Part shown: positions 18,455 to 29,153 of the stretch, one piece after another
Numbering within the stretch: position 1 is the first letter of the stretch
How the letters are laid out: every line of letters starts with the position of its first letter
Source: Roseicyclus sp.
GTDB lineage: Bacteria; Pseudomonadota; Alphaproteobacteria; Rhodobacterales; Rhodobacteraceae
Reading direction: 5' to 3'
NCBI GenBank assembly: GCA_018401055.1
Contig: JAGYLB010000109.1
Coordinates: forward strand, 1-64,000
DNA: 64,000 nt
Program-made: the position numbers and the translations under genes
The notes under the pieces: generated by a model
Databases searched by the model: none
What the model saw: only the letters and a program-made list of their open reading frames with translations
What the model was told of the DNA's origin: nothing

Positions 18455-19911
18455 ATGCGATTCTTCCGCCGCGCTCTGGTCGGCTTGTTCCTGCTGGCAA
18501 TGACCGTCGGTCTGCTGGCGATGGCGGGCAATACGATCTACGGCGCGCTGCAGGCGCGTTGGGCCGATAGCGGCACGCCCCAACCCCAGCGTGAGCGGGT
18601 CTTTTCGGCCGAGGTGATGACCGTCACGGTCGGGACTGAAACCCCGGTCCTGACCGCATTTGGCGAAATCCGGTCCCGCCGCACGCTGGAATTGCGCGCG
18701 CCCTCCGAGGGCAATGTGATCGAGCTGGCCGAGGGCTTCGAGGAGGGCGGCGCGGTGATCACCGGTCAGGTCCTGATGCGGATCGACCCGGCCGAGGCGC
18801 AATCGGCCCGCGACACCGCTGCTGCCGATCTGCGTGATGCCGAGAATGAACTGGCCGAAGCTGTGGCCGCGCTGGATCTGGCGCGCGACGATGTGGCGGC
18901 GGCGCAAGCGCAGGCCGCGCTCAGGCAGCGCGCGCTCGATCGGCAGGTGGATCTGCTCAATCGCGGCGTGGGGAGTGCCGCTGCGGTAGAAACCGCCGAA
19001 CTGGCCGCCGCCAGCGCCGATCAGGCCGTTCTGTCGCGGCGGCAGGCGCTGGCGCAGGCCGTGGCGCGCGTGGCGCAATCGGAAACCGCGCTGGATCGTC
19101 GGGGCATCGCGCTGGCCGAGGCCGAGCGTCGGCTGACCCAGACCGTGCTGCGCGCCGAATTCGACGGCATCTTGTCCGAGGTGAATGTGGTCGCGGGCCG
19201 TCTGGTCAACCGCAACGAACAGGTGGCGCGCCTGATTGACGCTCAAGCGCTGGAGGTCGCCTTCCGCATCTCGACCGCGCAATATGCGCAGCTGGTCGGC
19301 GCGGGTGGCCTGTTGCCGGAGGCCCGGGTTGCGGTGATCCTTGATGTCTTCGGGCTCGACCTGACGGCCGAGGCGGTGCTGACGCGCGAAAGCGGCTCGG
19401 TCGAAGCGGGGCAATCGGGCCGCTTGCTCTTTGCCCGGATCGACGCGCCCCGCGGCCTTCGCGTGGGCGATTTCGTCCGGGTCGAGGTGCAGGAACCGCC
19501 GCTTGAAAACGTCGCCCGTCTGCCCGCCTCGGCCTTGGGGTCGGATGGGCAGCTTCTGGCGCTTGGGGCCGAGGATCGGCTTGAGGCGGTGGCCGTCGAT
19601 CTGTTGCGCAGGCAGGGCGACGCGGTGCTGGTGCGCGGCGACGATCTGGACGGGCGCGAGATCGTCTTGGCGCGCACGCCGACCCTTGGGGCGGGCATCC
19701 GGGTGAACCCGGTGCGGCCCGAGGGCGAACAGGCCGCGCCGGACCGCAGACCATCGTGCTCGACCCCGACCGCCGCGCGCGGCTGATCGCCTATGTCGAG
19801 GGCAACGGATTCATTCCTGCCGATGTGCGGGCGCGCATGCTCGACCAGTTGCAGCAAGACGAGGTGCCCGCCCAGATGGTCACCCGTCTTGAAAGCCGGA
19901 TGGGAAGCTAG
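18455..19911 (+). CDS. RND efflux periplasmic adaptor subunit (frameshifted near the end)
   Basis: This is a membrane fusion protein linking an inner-membrane RND pump to an outer-membrane channel. An N-terminal membrane segment (LVGLFLLAMTVGLLAMAG, residues 9-26) is followed by the lipoyl half-motif RTLELRAPSEGNV, a long alanine-rich coiled-coil hairpin (about 110-225), the second lipoyl half (VLRAEFDGILSEVNVVAGRL) and a beta-barrel domain. A frameshift near 19735 separates the last part, LIAYVEGNGFIPADVRARML, from the main frame; corrected length is about 485 residues. The gene ends five bases before the pump. No outer-membrane channel gene is near. Confidence 0.85.
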
Positions 19912-19915
19912 ACCG

Positions 19916-22900
19916 ATGCGCGCCCTTCCCCCCCGCGGTGCCGGTATCCTGAGCTATTTCACGCGTCATCGCACCGCCGCCAACCTGCTGCTCGTGATGA
20001 TGGTTGTCGGGGGGCTTGCCGCTATCCCGCAGATGCGGGCGCAGTTCTTTCCCGATGTGATTTCCGACGATATCACCATCGTCGTCGCATGGGATGGCGC
20101 CGGGGCCGAAGATGTGGACGAGGGCATCGTCGCGGTGTTGGAACCCATGCTTCTGGCCGTGCCGGGTGTCGCAGGCTCCGAGGCATCAAGCCGCGAGGGG
20201 CGCGCCACCCTCAGCCTTGAATTCGATCCCGGCTGGGACATGGCGCGCGCCGCCGGCGAGGTTCAGGCGGCGCTCGATGCCGTGCGCGACCTGCCCGAAG
20301 ATGCCGATGACCCCGAAATCCGGCGCGGATCATGGTCCGACCGCGTGACGGATGTGGTCATCACCGGCCCCGTCGCGCCCGAGCAACTGGGCCGGTTCGC
20401 CGATGAATTCGTCGTCCGCCTGTTCGAGGTCGGCGTGACCCGCGCCACGATCCGGGGCGTCGCAGCACCCCAAACCGTGGTCGAGGTGCCATCGGCCGCT
20501 CTGGTGCGCCATGACGTGTCGATGGCGGAAATCGCCGCCGTCATCGCCGCCGCCGCCTCGACCGCGCCTGCGGGCGATGTGGACGGGGCCAATGCCCGCA
20601 TCCGCACCGGATCGGCGCAACGCAGCGCCGCAGAAATCGCGGCGTTGACGCTGCGCAGCAACGACGACGGGTCATCCCTGACCATCGGCGATGTCGCCCT
20701 TGTGCGCAGCGAAGGCATCGACCGGGAACGCGCTTATTTCGTCGGCGAAAGCCCTGCGATCTCGGTCCGGGTCGACCGGTCCGAGGATGGCGATGCCATC
20801 GCCATACAGGCCCTGGTCGAACAGATCGCGGCCGAGCTGCAGACCACCTTGCCCGCGGGCACCACCATCGACCTGATCCGCACCCAGTCCGAGGCGATTT
20901 CCGGGCGGCTCAACATCTTGCTCGACAATGCGCTGACGGGCCTTTTGCTGGTCGTGGCGCTGTTGTTCCTGTTCCTGAACGCGCGCACCGCCTTTTGGGT
21001 CGCGGCGGGGATTCCGGTGGCGATGACCGCGGCCATCGGGCTGATGTTTCTGGCCGGGCTTACGATCAACATGATCTCGCTCTTCGCCTTGATCATCACT
21101 CTGGGCATCGTGGTCGATGACGCCATCGTGGTGGGCGAACATGCCGATTACCGCGCGCGTCACCTTGGCGAAAGCCCGGTGGTGGCGGCCGAGACCGCCG
21201 CCCGCCGCATGGCCGCGCCGGTGTTCTCGGCCACGGTCACGACGGTTCTGGCCTTTGCTGCGCTCACCGTGATCGGCGGGCGGTTCGGCAGCATCATCGC
21301 CGATATCCCCTTCACAGTCATCGTGGTGTTGTTGGCCAGCCTTGTGGAATGCTTTCTGATCCTGCCCAACCACATGGCCCATGCGCTGGCCCATTCGGCA
21401 AAGGTGCATTGGTATGACTGGCCGTCGCGCGTGGTGAACCGTGGCTTCGACTGGGTCAAGGCGCGGCTCTTCCGCCCCGCGATGCGTCTTGTCATCGCCG
21501 CGCGCTACCCGGTGCTGGCGGCGATGGTGTTCATCCTCGCCACGCAGGTGGCCAGCGTCATCCGGGGCGATGTGACATGGCGGTTCTTCAACGCGCCGGA
21601 ACTCTCATCGGTCTCGGGCAATTTCGCCATGCTCGATGGTGCCAGCCGGGAAGACAGCCTTGCCATGGTGCGCGAGATGCAGCGCGCGACCGAGGCCGTG
21701 GCGGCCCGCTACGAGGCCGAGCATGGCTTGAACCCGCTGGTCTATGTGCTGGCCGAGGTGGGGGGCAACACCGGCCCTGGCCTGAGCGGGGTCGACAGCA
21801 AGGACGAGGATCTTTTGGGGTCCATCGCTATCGAGTTGATCGAGGCCGATCTGCGCCCCTATTCCGCCTTTGCCTTCGTCGCCGACCTGCAAGACGAGGT
21901 GCGACAGCTGCCGATGACCGAGGTGGTCAGCTTCCGCGGAGTTCCGCGGCGGGCCGGGCGGCGATGCGATCGACGTGCAGATCTTCGGCGCCGACACCGC
22001 GACGCTCAAGGAGGCCGCGCTGTCGCTTCAGACCCAGCTTGCGCGCTTTGCCGAGGTTTCGGGGCTGCAAGACAGCATGGCCTTTGACCGGGAGGAATTG
22101 AGCCTGAGCCTGACCCCGCAGGGCGAGGCGCTGGGGTTCGACATCGGGTCGCTGGGCCGCGTGCTGCGCGACCGGCTGGGCGGGATCGAGGCCGCGACCT
22201 ATCCCTACGGGCCGCGCACGGCATCCATCCGGGTGGAATTGCCCGAGGGCGAGTTGACCGCCGATTTCCTCGACCGGACGCTGCTCCGCTCATCCTCGGG
22301 CCAATATGTGCCGCTGGCCGATATCGTGACGGTCACGGCGCGGCAGGGCTTTTCCTCCATCCAGCGCGAAAACGGCATCCGGCTGATCTCGGTCACGGGC
22401 GATCTGTCCGAGGATGATCCGGCGCGGGCCGCCGAGATCATGGCCGAGCTGTCGCAGGTCATCATCCCGCAGATCGAGGAACGCTACGGCGTGGCCACCC
22501 GCCTTGCGGGTCTGGCCGAACAGGAGCGTGAATTCCTGAGCGACGCGCTGGTGGGCTTCGTTCTGTGCCTGATCGGCATATACCTTGTGCTGGCATGGGT
22601 CTTTGCCAGCTGGACCCGGCCCATGGTGGTGATGGCGATCATTCCCTTCGGCCTTGTGGGGGCGATCTACGGCCATATCCTGTGGGATGTGCCGCTGTCG
22701 ATGTTCACCGTGGTGGGGCTGATCGGGATGACCGGCATCATCATCAACGATTCCATCGTGCTGGTGACCACCATCGACGAATATGCCGAAGAGCGCGGCC
22801 TGATCCCCGCCATCATCGACGGGGCCTGCGACCGGCTGCGCCCCGTGCTGCTGACCACACTGACGACCGTGTTGGGCCTAGCGCCGCTGCTCTACGAGCG

Positions 22901-23300
22901 GTCGCAAGATGCGCAATTCCTCAAGCCTACAGTGATCACGCTGGTCTATGGTCTGGGCTTTGGCATGGTCATCGTGTTGCTGGTCGTGCCCGCCATCGTC
23001 GCCATGCAGCAAGATTTCGGCAAGCAGATGACTGCGCTGCGCCGGGCGCTGGGGGCGATGCCGCGCCAAAAGGGTGTGGCGCTGGGAATCGGTGGTCTGG
23101 GTCTGGCCCTTGTCGCGCTATTCGCGGTGAGCTTGGGTAGCACCATCGTGACCGGGGCGATGTTCGGGCCGCTTGAAGGCATCGGGGCCGGAATGGGCGC
23201 AGCCTTTGGCGTTTTCGTGATGGGTGCTGCGGCGCTGTGCCTGATCGGCTGGCTGGTTGCGGCCGGGGCCATGGCCTTGCGCCAGCGGCGCGCAGCCTGA
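19916..23300 (+). CDS. RND-family efflux transporter permease (frameshifted)
   Basis: This is a proton-driven inner-membrane exporter of the AcrB/MexB superfamily. It starts MRALPPRGAGILSYFTRHRT, with the first membrane helix near residues 20-38, a large periplasmic loop, then a helix cluster with the proton-relay sequence GIVVDDAIVVGEH. The second repeat has GIIINDSIVLVTTIDEYAEE in the equivalent place, so the paired aspartates occur only in the first half. A frameshift near 21950 splits the protein; the corrected length of about 1,128 residues is slightly longer than typical AcrB. The substrate cannot be predicted. Confidence 0.88.
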
Positions 23301-23307
23301 GCGCGCG

Positions 23308-24132
23308 TCAGCCGGTGCAGCCGTCCAGTTCCACGGCCATGCGACTGCCGATGATGGTGATCCGCAGGTCGGACCGGTTGAGCGCAAAGGGGCCATGATC
23401 GGGCGGCACGATATCGGCGGTGCCCCGCAGCGTTCCTCCCTCGCGCCGCGTGACCGATTCCGAGACCCAGATATCGGGCTGGCGGTGTTCCACCACGATG
23501 GTCTCGTCATTCGCCGGTCGACGGGCAACGCTACCGATACCGTCACCTGCAAACCGTCGGCGATGGGCTGCACCGAACAGGTCGCATGCCCCGCGCCCGC
23601 CTCGGTGGCGGTCAGGGGGCGTTCGGCAAGCGCCGCTCCGATCTCGCTCACGCGGGTGGTGCCGGGGGGCAGCAGGCCCGCAAGATCCAGCGTGACCGGC
23701 ATGCAGACATCAAGGCAGACGCCCAGATCAATCTGCCCTGCGATCTCTACCTCTCCGTCGCCTGTCAGAGCGAATTCGACCGGCAAGATCACATCGTCGT
23801 AATAGCCGATGGATCGCATGCCATTGGCAAAGAACACCTGCGGGCGCGGCCAGTGAATGGCCATGCCGCTGACGCCCTGCGCCTCGGTCAGACTGATGAC
23901 CGTGGGCACACCACCTTCGCCGGGCGCGCGCCAATAGGTTTTCCACCCCGGGGCAAGCGCGATCCGCACCGCCGCCATGTGATTGCCGTTGGGCAGGCGC
24001 CATCCGGGCAGGAAAGTTACCTGCACGACATCGGACGCCGTGCGCCTCTTCGAATTGCGCATGCGCGGGCAGCGACACAAGCGTGGCGACGCAGGCAAGG
24101 AGGGTGGCAAGGAAACGGGGGCGCATGGTCAT
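23308..24132 (-). CDS. Periplasmic DsbD N-terminal-like (DsbC/DUF4488-type) protein, frameshifted
   Basis: A signal peptide (MTMRPRFLATLLACVATLVS, cleavage near AHAQ) starts at 24132. After a frameshift near 24035 the domain reads RIALAPGWKTYWRAPGEGG, PRPQVFFANGMRSIGYYDD and DLGVCLDVCMPVTLDLAGLL. This is the thiol:disulfide-interchange DsbD N-terminal-like fold with two cysteines in CLDVC. A second frameshift near 23510 precedes the end VELDGCTG. Corrected length is about 274 residues. It lacks the membrane and thioredoxin parts of full DsbD, so a separate partner would be needed. Gene expression is divergent from yqgE. Confidence 0.7.
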
Positions 24133-24251
24133 GATCCGTTGGACCTAGGGAGTCGCGCGGCGTTTGGAAAGTCACGTTTTGGCGACGCCTGCGTGACCGT
24201 GTCGCCGGTGTCGCGCTTGATTGCCCGGGGGCAAGGCCCCATGCTCTGACC

Positions 24252-24829
24252 ATGGCCAATTCACCCCCTCGCGAAGACCTGACGGCCAAGCTGCTGATTG
24301 CCATGCCCGACATCGGCGACCCGCGGTTCCATGGCAGCGTCGTGTTCTTGTGTGCCCATTCCGCCGAGGGCGCGATGGGATTGATCGTGAACAAGCCGAT
24401 GCCGGATGTGCGCTTTGTCGACATGCTCGACCAGCTCGATATTCCGCGCGGGGCCGATACACCGAACATGCCGGTCTGTTACGGCGGCCCGGTCGAATTG
24501 CGGCGCGGCTTCGTGCTGCATTCCGCCGAATATCGCGGCAGGCAAGATGACCGGCTGGAGGTCGACACAAGCTTTGCCATGACCGCCACCATCGATGTGC
24601 TGGAGGATCTGGCGCGCGGCGTAGGGCCCGCCCGCGCCCTGATGGTGCTGGGCTATGCCGGCTGGGGCCCGGGGCAGATCGAGGACGAGATCGCGCAAAA
24701 CGGCTGGCTGACCGCCGATGCGACACCCGATCTGGTCTTTGGCCCGCCGATGGAGGGAAATGGGCGGCGGCGCTGGCCTCGCTCGGGGTGTCGCCGCTGA
24801 CACTGTCCTCGGCGGCGGGGCGCGCCTGA
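24252..24829 (+). CDS. YqgE/AlgH family protein
   Basis: This is a conserved cytoplasmic protein of unknown biochemical role (UPF0301/DUF179). Diagnostic segments are [46 protein letters not shown] and [21 protein letters not shown] single missing base near 24760 shifts the end; corrected, the last residues are [20 protein letters not shown] with the stop at 24829, giving about 192 residues as usual for the family. It is divergent from the DsbD-N-like gene across a 119-base gap. Confidence 0.85.
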
Positions 24830-24889
24830 CGGGGCGTCTTGGGCCTGTCACCGCCGCGCCCTATATCCAAGTGGCAGGAGGGTTCGGCC

Positions 24890-25525
24890 ATGAAGATCAC
24901 GGTCATCGGTGCAAGCCGCGGCATAGGTCGCAAGGTGGTGGATTACGCCCTGTCGCGCGGTCACACGGTGCGGGCTCTGGCCCGGTCAGCCGACAGCATG
25001 GGGATTGCCGCAACGGGCTTCGAGCCTGTCGCGGGCGATGCAACTGACCCCGTCGCGCTGGCCCGCGCCGTTGAAGGCGCGAATGCGGTGATCTTGACAC
25101 TGGGCGTGCCGCGCGACCTGCGCGCGCTCAAACGCACCACGCTGTTTTCCGATGCGACCCGCGCGCTGATCCCGGTGATGGAGATTGCAGGCCTGCGCCG
25201 CCTTCTGGTGGTCACGGGCTTTGGCGCGGGCGACAGCGAGGCCAAGCTGTCGAGCTTTGAGAAAATCCCCTTCAAGCTGTTTCTGGGCCGCGCCTATGCC
25301 GACAAGGCCGTGCAGGAAGAGATGATCCGCGCCTCGGGCCTAGATTGGACCATCGCGCGCCCTGGCATTCTGAACGACAATGCCATGAGCGGGAAATACA
25401 AGGTTCTGGTCGAACCCGAGACATGGCGGCAGGGCATCATCAGTCGCGCCGATGTGGCCCATTTCCTTGTCCATGCCGCCGAGGATGCCAGCCATATCGG
25501 CAAGACGCCCGCGATCCAGCGGTAA
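24890..25525 (+). CDS. NAD(P)-binding Rossmann-fold oxidoreductase
   Basis: The 211-residue protein starts MKITVIGASRGIGRKVVDYA, a nucleotide-binding GxxGxxG loop in the first ten to fifteen residues. It continues with NAVILTLGVPRDL and LLVVTGFGAGDSEAK, then an SGLDWTIARPGILND segment typical of NAD(P)H-binding (NmrA/SDR-like) reductases and biliverdin reductase B-like proteins. The start at 24890 is preceded by AGGAGGG at good spacing. No catalytic YxxxK of classical SDRs is obvious. The substrate is unknown. Confidence 0.75.
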   Translation: MKITVIGASRGIGRKVVDYALSRGHTVRALARSADSMGIAATGFEPVAGDATDPVALARAVEGANAVILTLGVPRDLRALKRTTLFSDATRALIPVMEIAGLRRLLVVTGFGAGDSEAKLSSFEKIPFKLFLGRAYADKAVQEEMIRASGLDWTIARPGILNDNAMSGKYKVLVEPETWRQGIISRADVAHFLVHAAEDASHIGKTPAIQR

Positions 25526-25582
25526 TCGTGGTCCCGCCCATGGAGTGTGTCTTCGGACGCAGCCAAGGTCTGGCGACCCACC

Positions 25583-26717
25583 TTATCGCGGCAGCGGATT
25601 GAGGCCCCTTGTTGTAGGGCTGCCAATCCGTGATCTCGGGGTAATAGTGCCGCCGCCATGCCTTGACGCGGGGGTTCATCACGCGTTTCCAGACGGGCGG
25701 GATCATCGCCGCGATGGTCATCACCGGGTAGCCATAGGGCAGTTGCGGGGCGGCATCCTCGGGGTGGTTTTGCAGCAGCGGGAACCGCCGGTCGGGCTTG
25801 TAATGGTGGTCGGAATGGCGTTGCAGGTTGATGAGCAGCCAGTTCGACGCCTTGTGCGCCGCGTTCCACGAATGGCGCGGCAGGACGTGTTCGTATCTGC
25901 CGTCGCCCAGATGTTTGCGGGTCAGCCCATAGTGTTCGACGTAATTGGTCAGCTCCAGCTGCCAGATGGCGACGGCGGCCTGAAACGCGAAAAGTGCCAC
26001 GCCGATCCAACCGCCCAAGGCGAAGGCGAGCGCAAGGCAGATTCCTTGCAGACCCCAATAGCGCCAGAACGGGTTCGACAGGTCAGTCCAAGGCTTGCCC
26101 TTTCGCGCCAGCATGGCCTTTTCGGCGGCGAAGGCACTGATCAGGCTTTGGCGCAGCACACGGGGCAAGAAACGGTGGAAGCCTTCGTTGTAGCGCGCCG
26201 TTACCGGGTCGCGGGCGGTGCCGACATGGCGGTGATGGACCAGCAGGTGCTCAGAGCGGAAATGGGAATAGAGAACCGTGGCCAGCAGCAGATCGGCCAG
26301 CCAGCGTTCCAGCCGGTTTTTCTGGTGCATCAACTCGTGGGAATAATTGATCCCTATGGTGCCCGAGAGGATGCCGACGCCGAAGAAGAGGCCGAATTTC
26401 TCGCCCATGGACAGTTGATCCGCACGGGTCGCATACCAGATCAGCGCAAAGATCGTGATGACCTGCAGTGGAAACCAGATCAGCGTGATCAGGCGATACC
26501 AGCGCAGGTGTGTGTCCGGCGTCGCGGGATCGGCGTTTTCGGTTTCCAGCCCCAGCACGGCATCGAGCGCGGTGAAAAGCCACCATGTCGACAGCGGCAT
26601 CACCAGCAGCCACCAGCCGCCCTGTGACGCAACAAGGGCGATCAGCGGAAACAGGCCCAGCGACATCCAGAACGGAGCCGCGCGGGCTATGCTGGCGACC
26701 TGAGCGGCGGGCATCAT
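25583..26717 (-). CDS. alkB: Alkane 1-monooxygenase
   Basis: This is a membrane-bound non-haem di-iron enzyme that hydroxylates n-alkanes at the terminal carbon. Six hydrophobic helices are apparent, and the histidine boxes HELMH (residues 127-131), EHLLVHHRHVGT (about 156-167) and LQRHSDHH, plus NYVEHYGL, are all present. The ATG at 26717 is preferred because the membrane part begins soon after it and a GAGG lies upstream; a TTG at 26771 would add 18 residues. One extra base near 25605 shifts the end; corrected, it finishes NKGLNPLPR at 25583, about 378 residues. No rubredoxin or rubredoxin reductase gene is adjacent. Confidence 0.88.
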
Positions 26718-26767
26718 CAGGCCTCGTTTGTACTCATCTGCAAAGATGGAGCGTGGGGCGCATTCGG

Positions 26768-27843
26768 TCAATCCTCAGGCCATGCGCCTGCCGCCACGTC
26801 CCAAGCCTTGCGCATCACCGTAGGCAGACTTGCGGGCCGGAATGTGGCGCGGGGGCGAAACGTGCCGCGCTCCGGTGTCGCATCTTGCGGCACCTCGGCC
26901 AGCAAGACCCGCAGGCGCAGGTGGAAATGGGTGAAGGTGTGGCGCACCTCCAGCTTTGGGTCGTGCCAACGGGCGGGCAGTGGCGGTGCGTCTTGCGGTG
27001 GGGTCTCGGCCCAGTCGGTGCCGGGCCAGCCCAGCATGCCGCCCAACAGGCCCCGGTCGGGCCTGGGTTTCCAGCAGGACCGCACCATCGGCCCGGCGAA
27101 CCAGATAGGCGATGCCCAGCCGCGTGGGTTTCGCCTGTTTCGGCGTCTTGCGCGGCAGATCGGCGGCGATGCCCTGCGCGCGGGCGCGGCAGATCGCGAT
27201 CAGCGGGCAGATGACCGCAGGCGGGCGAGCGTGGCGTGCAGATTGTCGCGCCAAGGTCCATGACGGCCTGCGCGTAGCAACCGGGCCGGGTTTCGGGCGT
27301 CAGCCGCTCGGCCAGCGCTTTCAGCTCGGGCTTGGCTGCGGGCAGCGGCGTTTGCACCGCGAAAAGCCGCGCCAGCACACGTTCCACATTGCCGTCCATC
27401 ACCGCCGCCGGGCGGTCAAAGGCGATGGCGGCGACAGCTGCCGCCGTATAGGGGCCAATGCCGGGCAGCGTGCGCAGCCCATCTTCGGTATCGGGAAAGA
27501 CGCCGTCGTGCTGATGTGCGACCACTCGGGCGCATTTGAGCAAGTTGCGCGCCCGGGCGTAGTAACCAAGGCCCGCCCATTCGGCCATCACATCGGCGTC
27601 TTGCGCATCCGCCAGCGCGGTGACGGTTGGCCAGCGCGCGGTGAAGCGGTGGAAATACTCCTTCACCGCCGCGACGGTGGTCTGTTGCAGCATGATCTCG
27701 GACAGCCAGACGCGGTAGGGATCGGGGCGCATGCCATCCGCCAGCGCCTCTGGCCCCACGCGCCAGGGCAGGGCGCGGGCGTGGCGATCATACCACGGCA
27801 TGAGGGCCGCACTGACCGCGTGATCGGTATCGCTGTCACGCAA
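26768..27843 (-). CDS. mutY: A/G-specific adenine glycosylase (frameshifted)
   Basis: It removes adenine mispaired with 8-oxoguanine. The N-terminal domain has RHARALPWR, SEIMLQQTTV with the catalytic glutamate, the helix-hairpin-helix LPGIGPYTA and VMDGNVERVLAR with the catalytic aspartate. The iron-sulfur cysteines, CTPRSPAC followed by AVCPLIAIC, are split by a frameshift near 27225. A second one near 27070 falls in the C-terminal NUDIX-like domain (GLLGGMLGWPGTDW, FTHFHLRLRV). Corrected length is about 355 residues. The start is a TTG at 27843, supported by GAAGG ten bases upstream; the first ATG would be at 27801. Confidence 0.87.
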
Positions 27844-27926
27844 GGTTTATCTGCCTTCTCACCCGGCTGTTATTGGTTATCACCGCGTAACCGCATAGAT
27901 TGCCCGTCAGGACACGAAAGCAACCC

Positions 27927-28458
27927 ATGTCGCGCAAGCCTGCCCCACCTGCATCAGAGCCGCCCCGCCGCCGCAAGCGCGGGTTCGAAAGCGCGGGCGC
28001 ATTGCTGGCCGCAGCGCTGAAAGCCCCCGCCGAAAAGCGCGGCTTTGGCGAGGCCAAGCTGCTGACCCATTGGCCCGAGATCGTGGGCGAGGATGTCGCG
28101 GCCATCGCGCGGCCCGTCAAGATCACCTGGGGCCGGGGGTTCGGCGGCACGCTGGTCTTGCTGACCACAGGCTCGAACGCGCCGGTGCTGGAGATGCAAA
28201 AGGACCGGATCGCCGACCGCGTGAACGCCACCTATGGCTACCGCGCCGTTGCCCATGTTCATATCACCCAGACCGCCCCCACCGGCTTTGCCGAGGGGCA
28301 GGTGTCCTTTCGCGCCGCCCCGCCAAAGGCTCCGCCCCCGCCCGACCCCGCCCGGCTTGCCCGCGCGATGGAAGGTGTGGACGGGATCGAGGACGCGCGC
28401 CTGAGAGAGGCTCTCGCGCGTCTGGCCCGGCAACGTGCTAACCCCGCGACAGACTTAA
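27927..28458 (+). CDS. DUF721/DciA-like protein
   Basis: DUF721 includes DciA, the predicted ancestral loader of the replicative helicase. The protein starts MSRKPAPPASEPPRRRKRGF with a basic head, then GALLAAALKAPAEKRGFGEAK, LLTHWPEIVGEDVAAIARPV and LVLLTTGSNAPVLEM, the conserved core near residues 45-105. One extra base near 28429 carries the frame past the true end; corrected, it stops at TAA 28456-28458 after PRQT, giving about 176 residues. That stop lies directly before the ribosome binding site of the DsbA-family gene, and the two are probably cotranscribed. Confidence 0.75.
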
Positions 28459-28473
28459 GGAGAAGACTACCCC

Positions 28474-29153
28474 ATGGATCGCAGGACCCTTTTGATGGGC
28501 GCCGGTGTCGGCGTCATGGCCGCCGGAACCTACGCGCTGCTCCGCCCCGCAGGCGCGCCCGACCTGCCGCTGTTGCCGCAAGCGGCCAATGCGCAAGGGG
28601 CCGCGGCCTCCACCGATGCTGCGCCGCAAGTGGTCGAGATGGTGCTGGGCAGCCCCGATGCGCCGGTGGAGGTGATCGAATACGCCTCCTTCACCTGCCC
28701 GCATTGCGCGACCTTCCATCTCAACACGATGCCGCAGATCAAGGCGAATTACATCGAGACCGGGCAGGTCCGGTTCGTCTACCGCGAGGTTTATTTCGAT
28801 CGGTTCGGCCTCTGGGCGGGCATGGTCGCGCGTTGCGCCGGGCCGGATCGGTATTTCGGCGTCGTCGATCTGATCTACCAGCGGCAAGATGCATGGCGGC
28901 AGGGCGCGCCCGGCGAGGTGGCCGAAAACCTGCGCCAGATCGGGCGCATCGCGGGCCTGTCGAACGAGCAGCTCGACGCCTGCCTGACCGACGCCGCCAT
29001 GGCGGAGGCGATGATCGCCAACTACGAGGCGAACATGGCCATCCACGACATTCCCGGCACGCCGCATTTCGTCATAGACGGAGATATGCATTCCAACATG
29101 AGCTACGGGATTTCGCCGCCATCCTCGACGAACGGATCGCCGCCGCGCAATGA
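28474..29153 (+). CDS. DsbA-family thiol:disulfide oxidoreductase
   Basis: This is a periplasmic thioredoxin-fold protein that oxidises or isomerises disulfides. It has an N-terminal export segment (RRTLLMGAGVGVMAAGTYAL) and the active site CPHC at residues 75-78 within EYASFTCPHCATFH. The cis-proline loop is GTPHFVIDGDMH. A frameshift near 29110 hides the true end, DFAAILDERIAAA, with the stop at 29151-29153. Corrected length is about 226 residues. AAGGAGA precedes the start, and the stop overlaps the next gene's start (ATGA). Confidence 0.85.

Noticed and set aside
27900..29153. A single 417-codon protein joining the DUF721 domain to a downstream part
   Set aside because: The second half is the wrong frame of the DsbA-family gene; an extra base near 28429 removes the true DUF721 stop.
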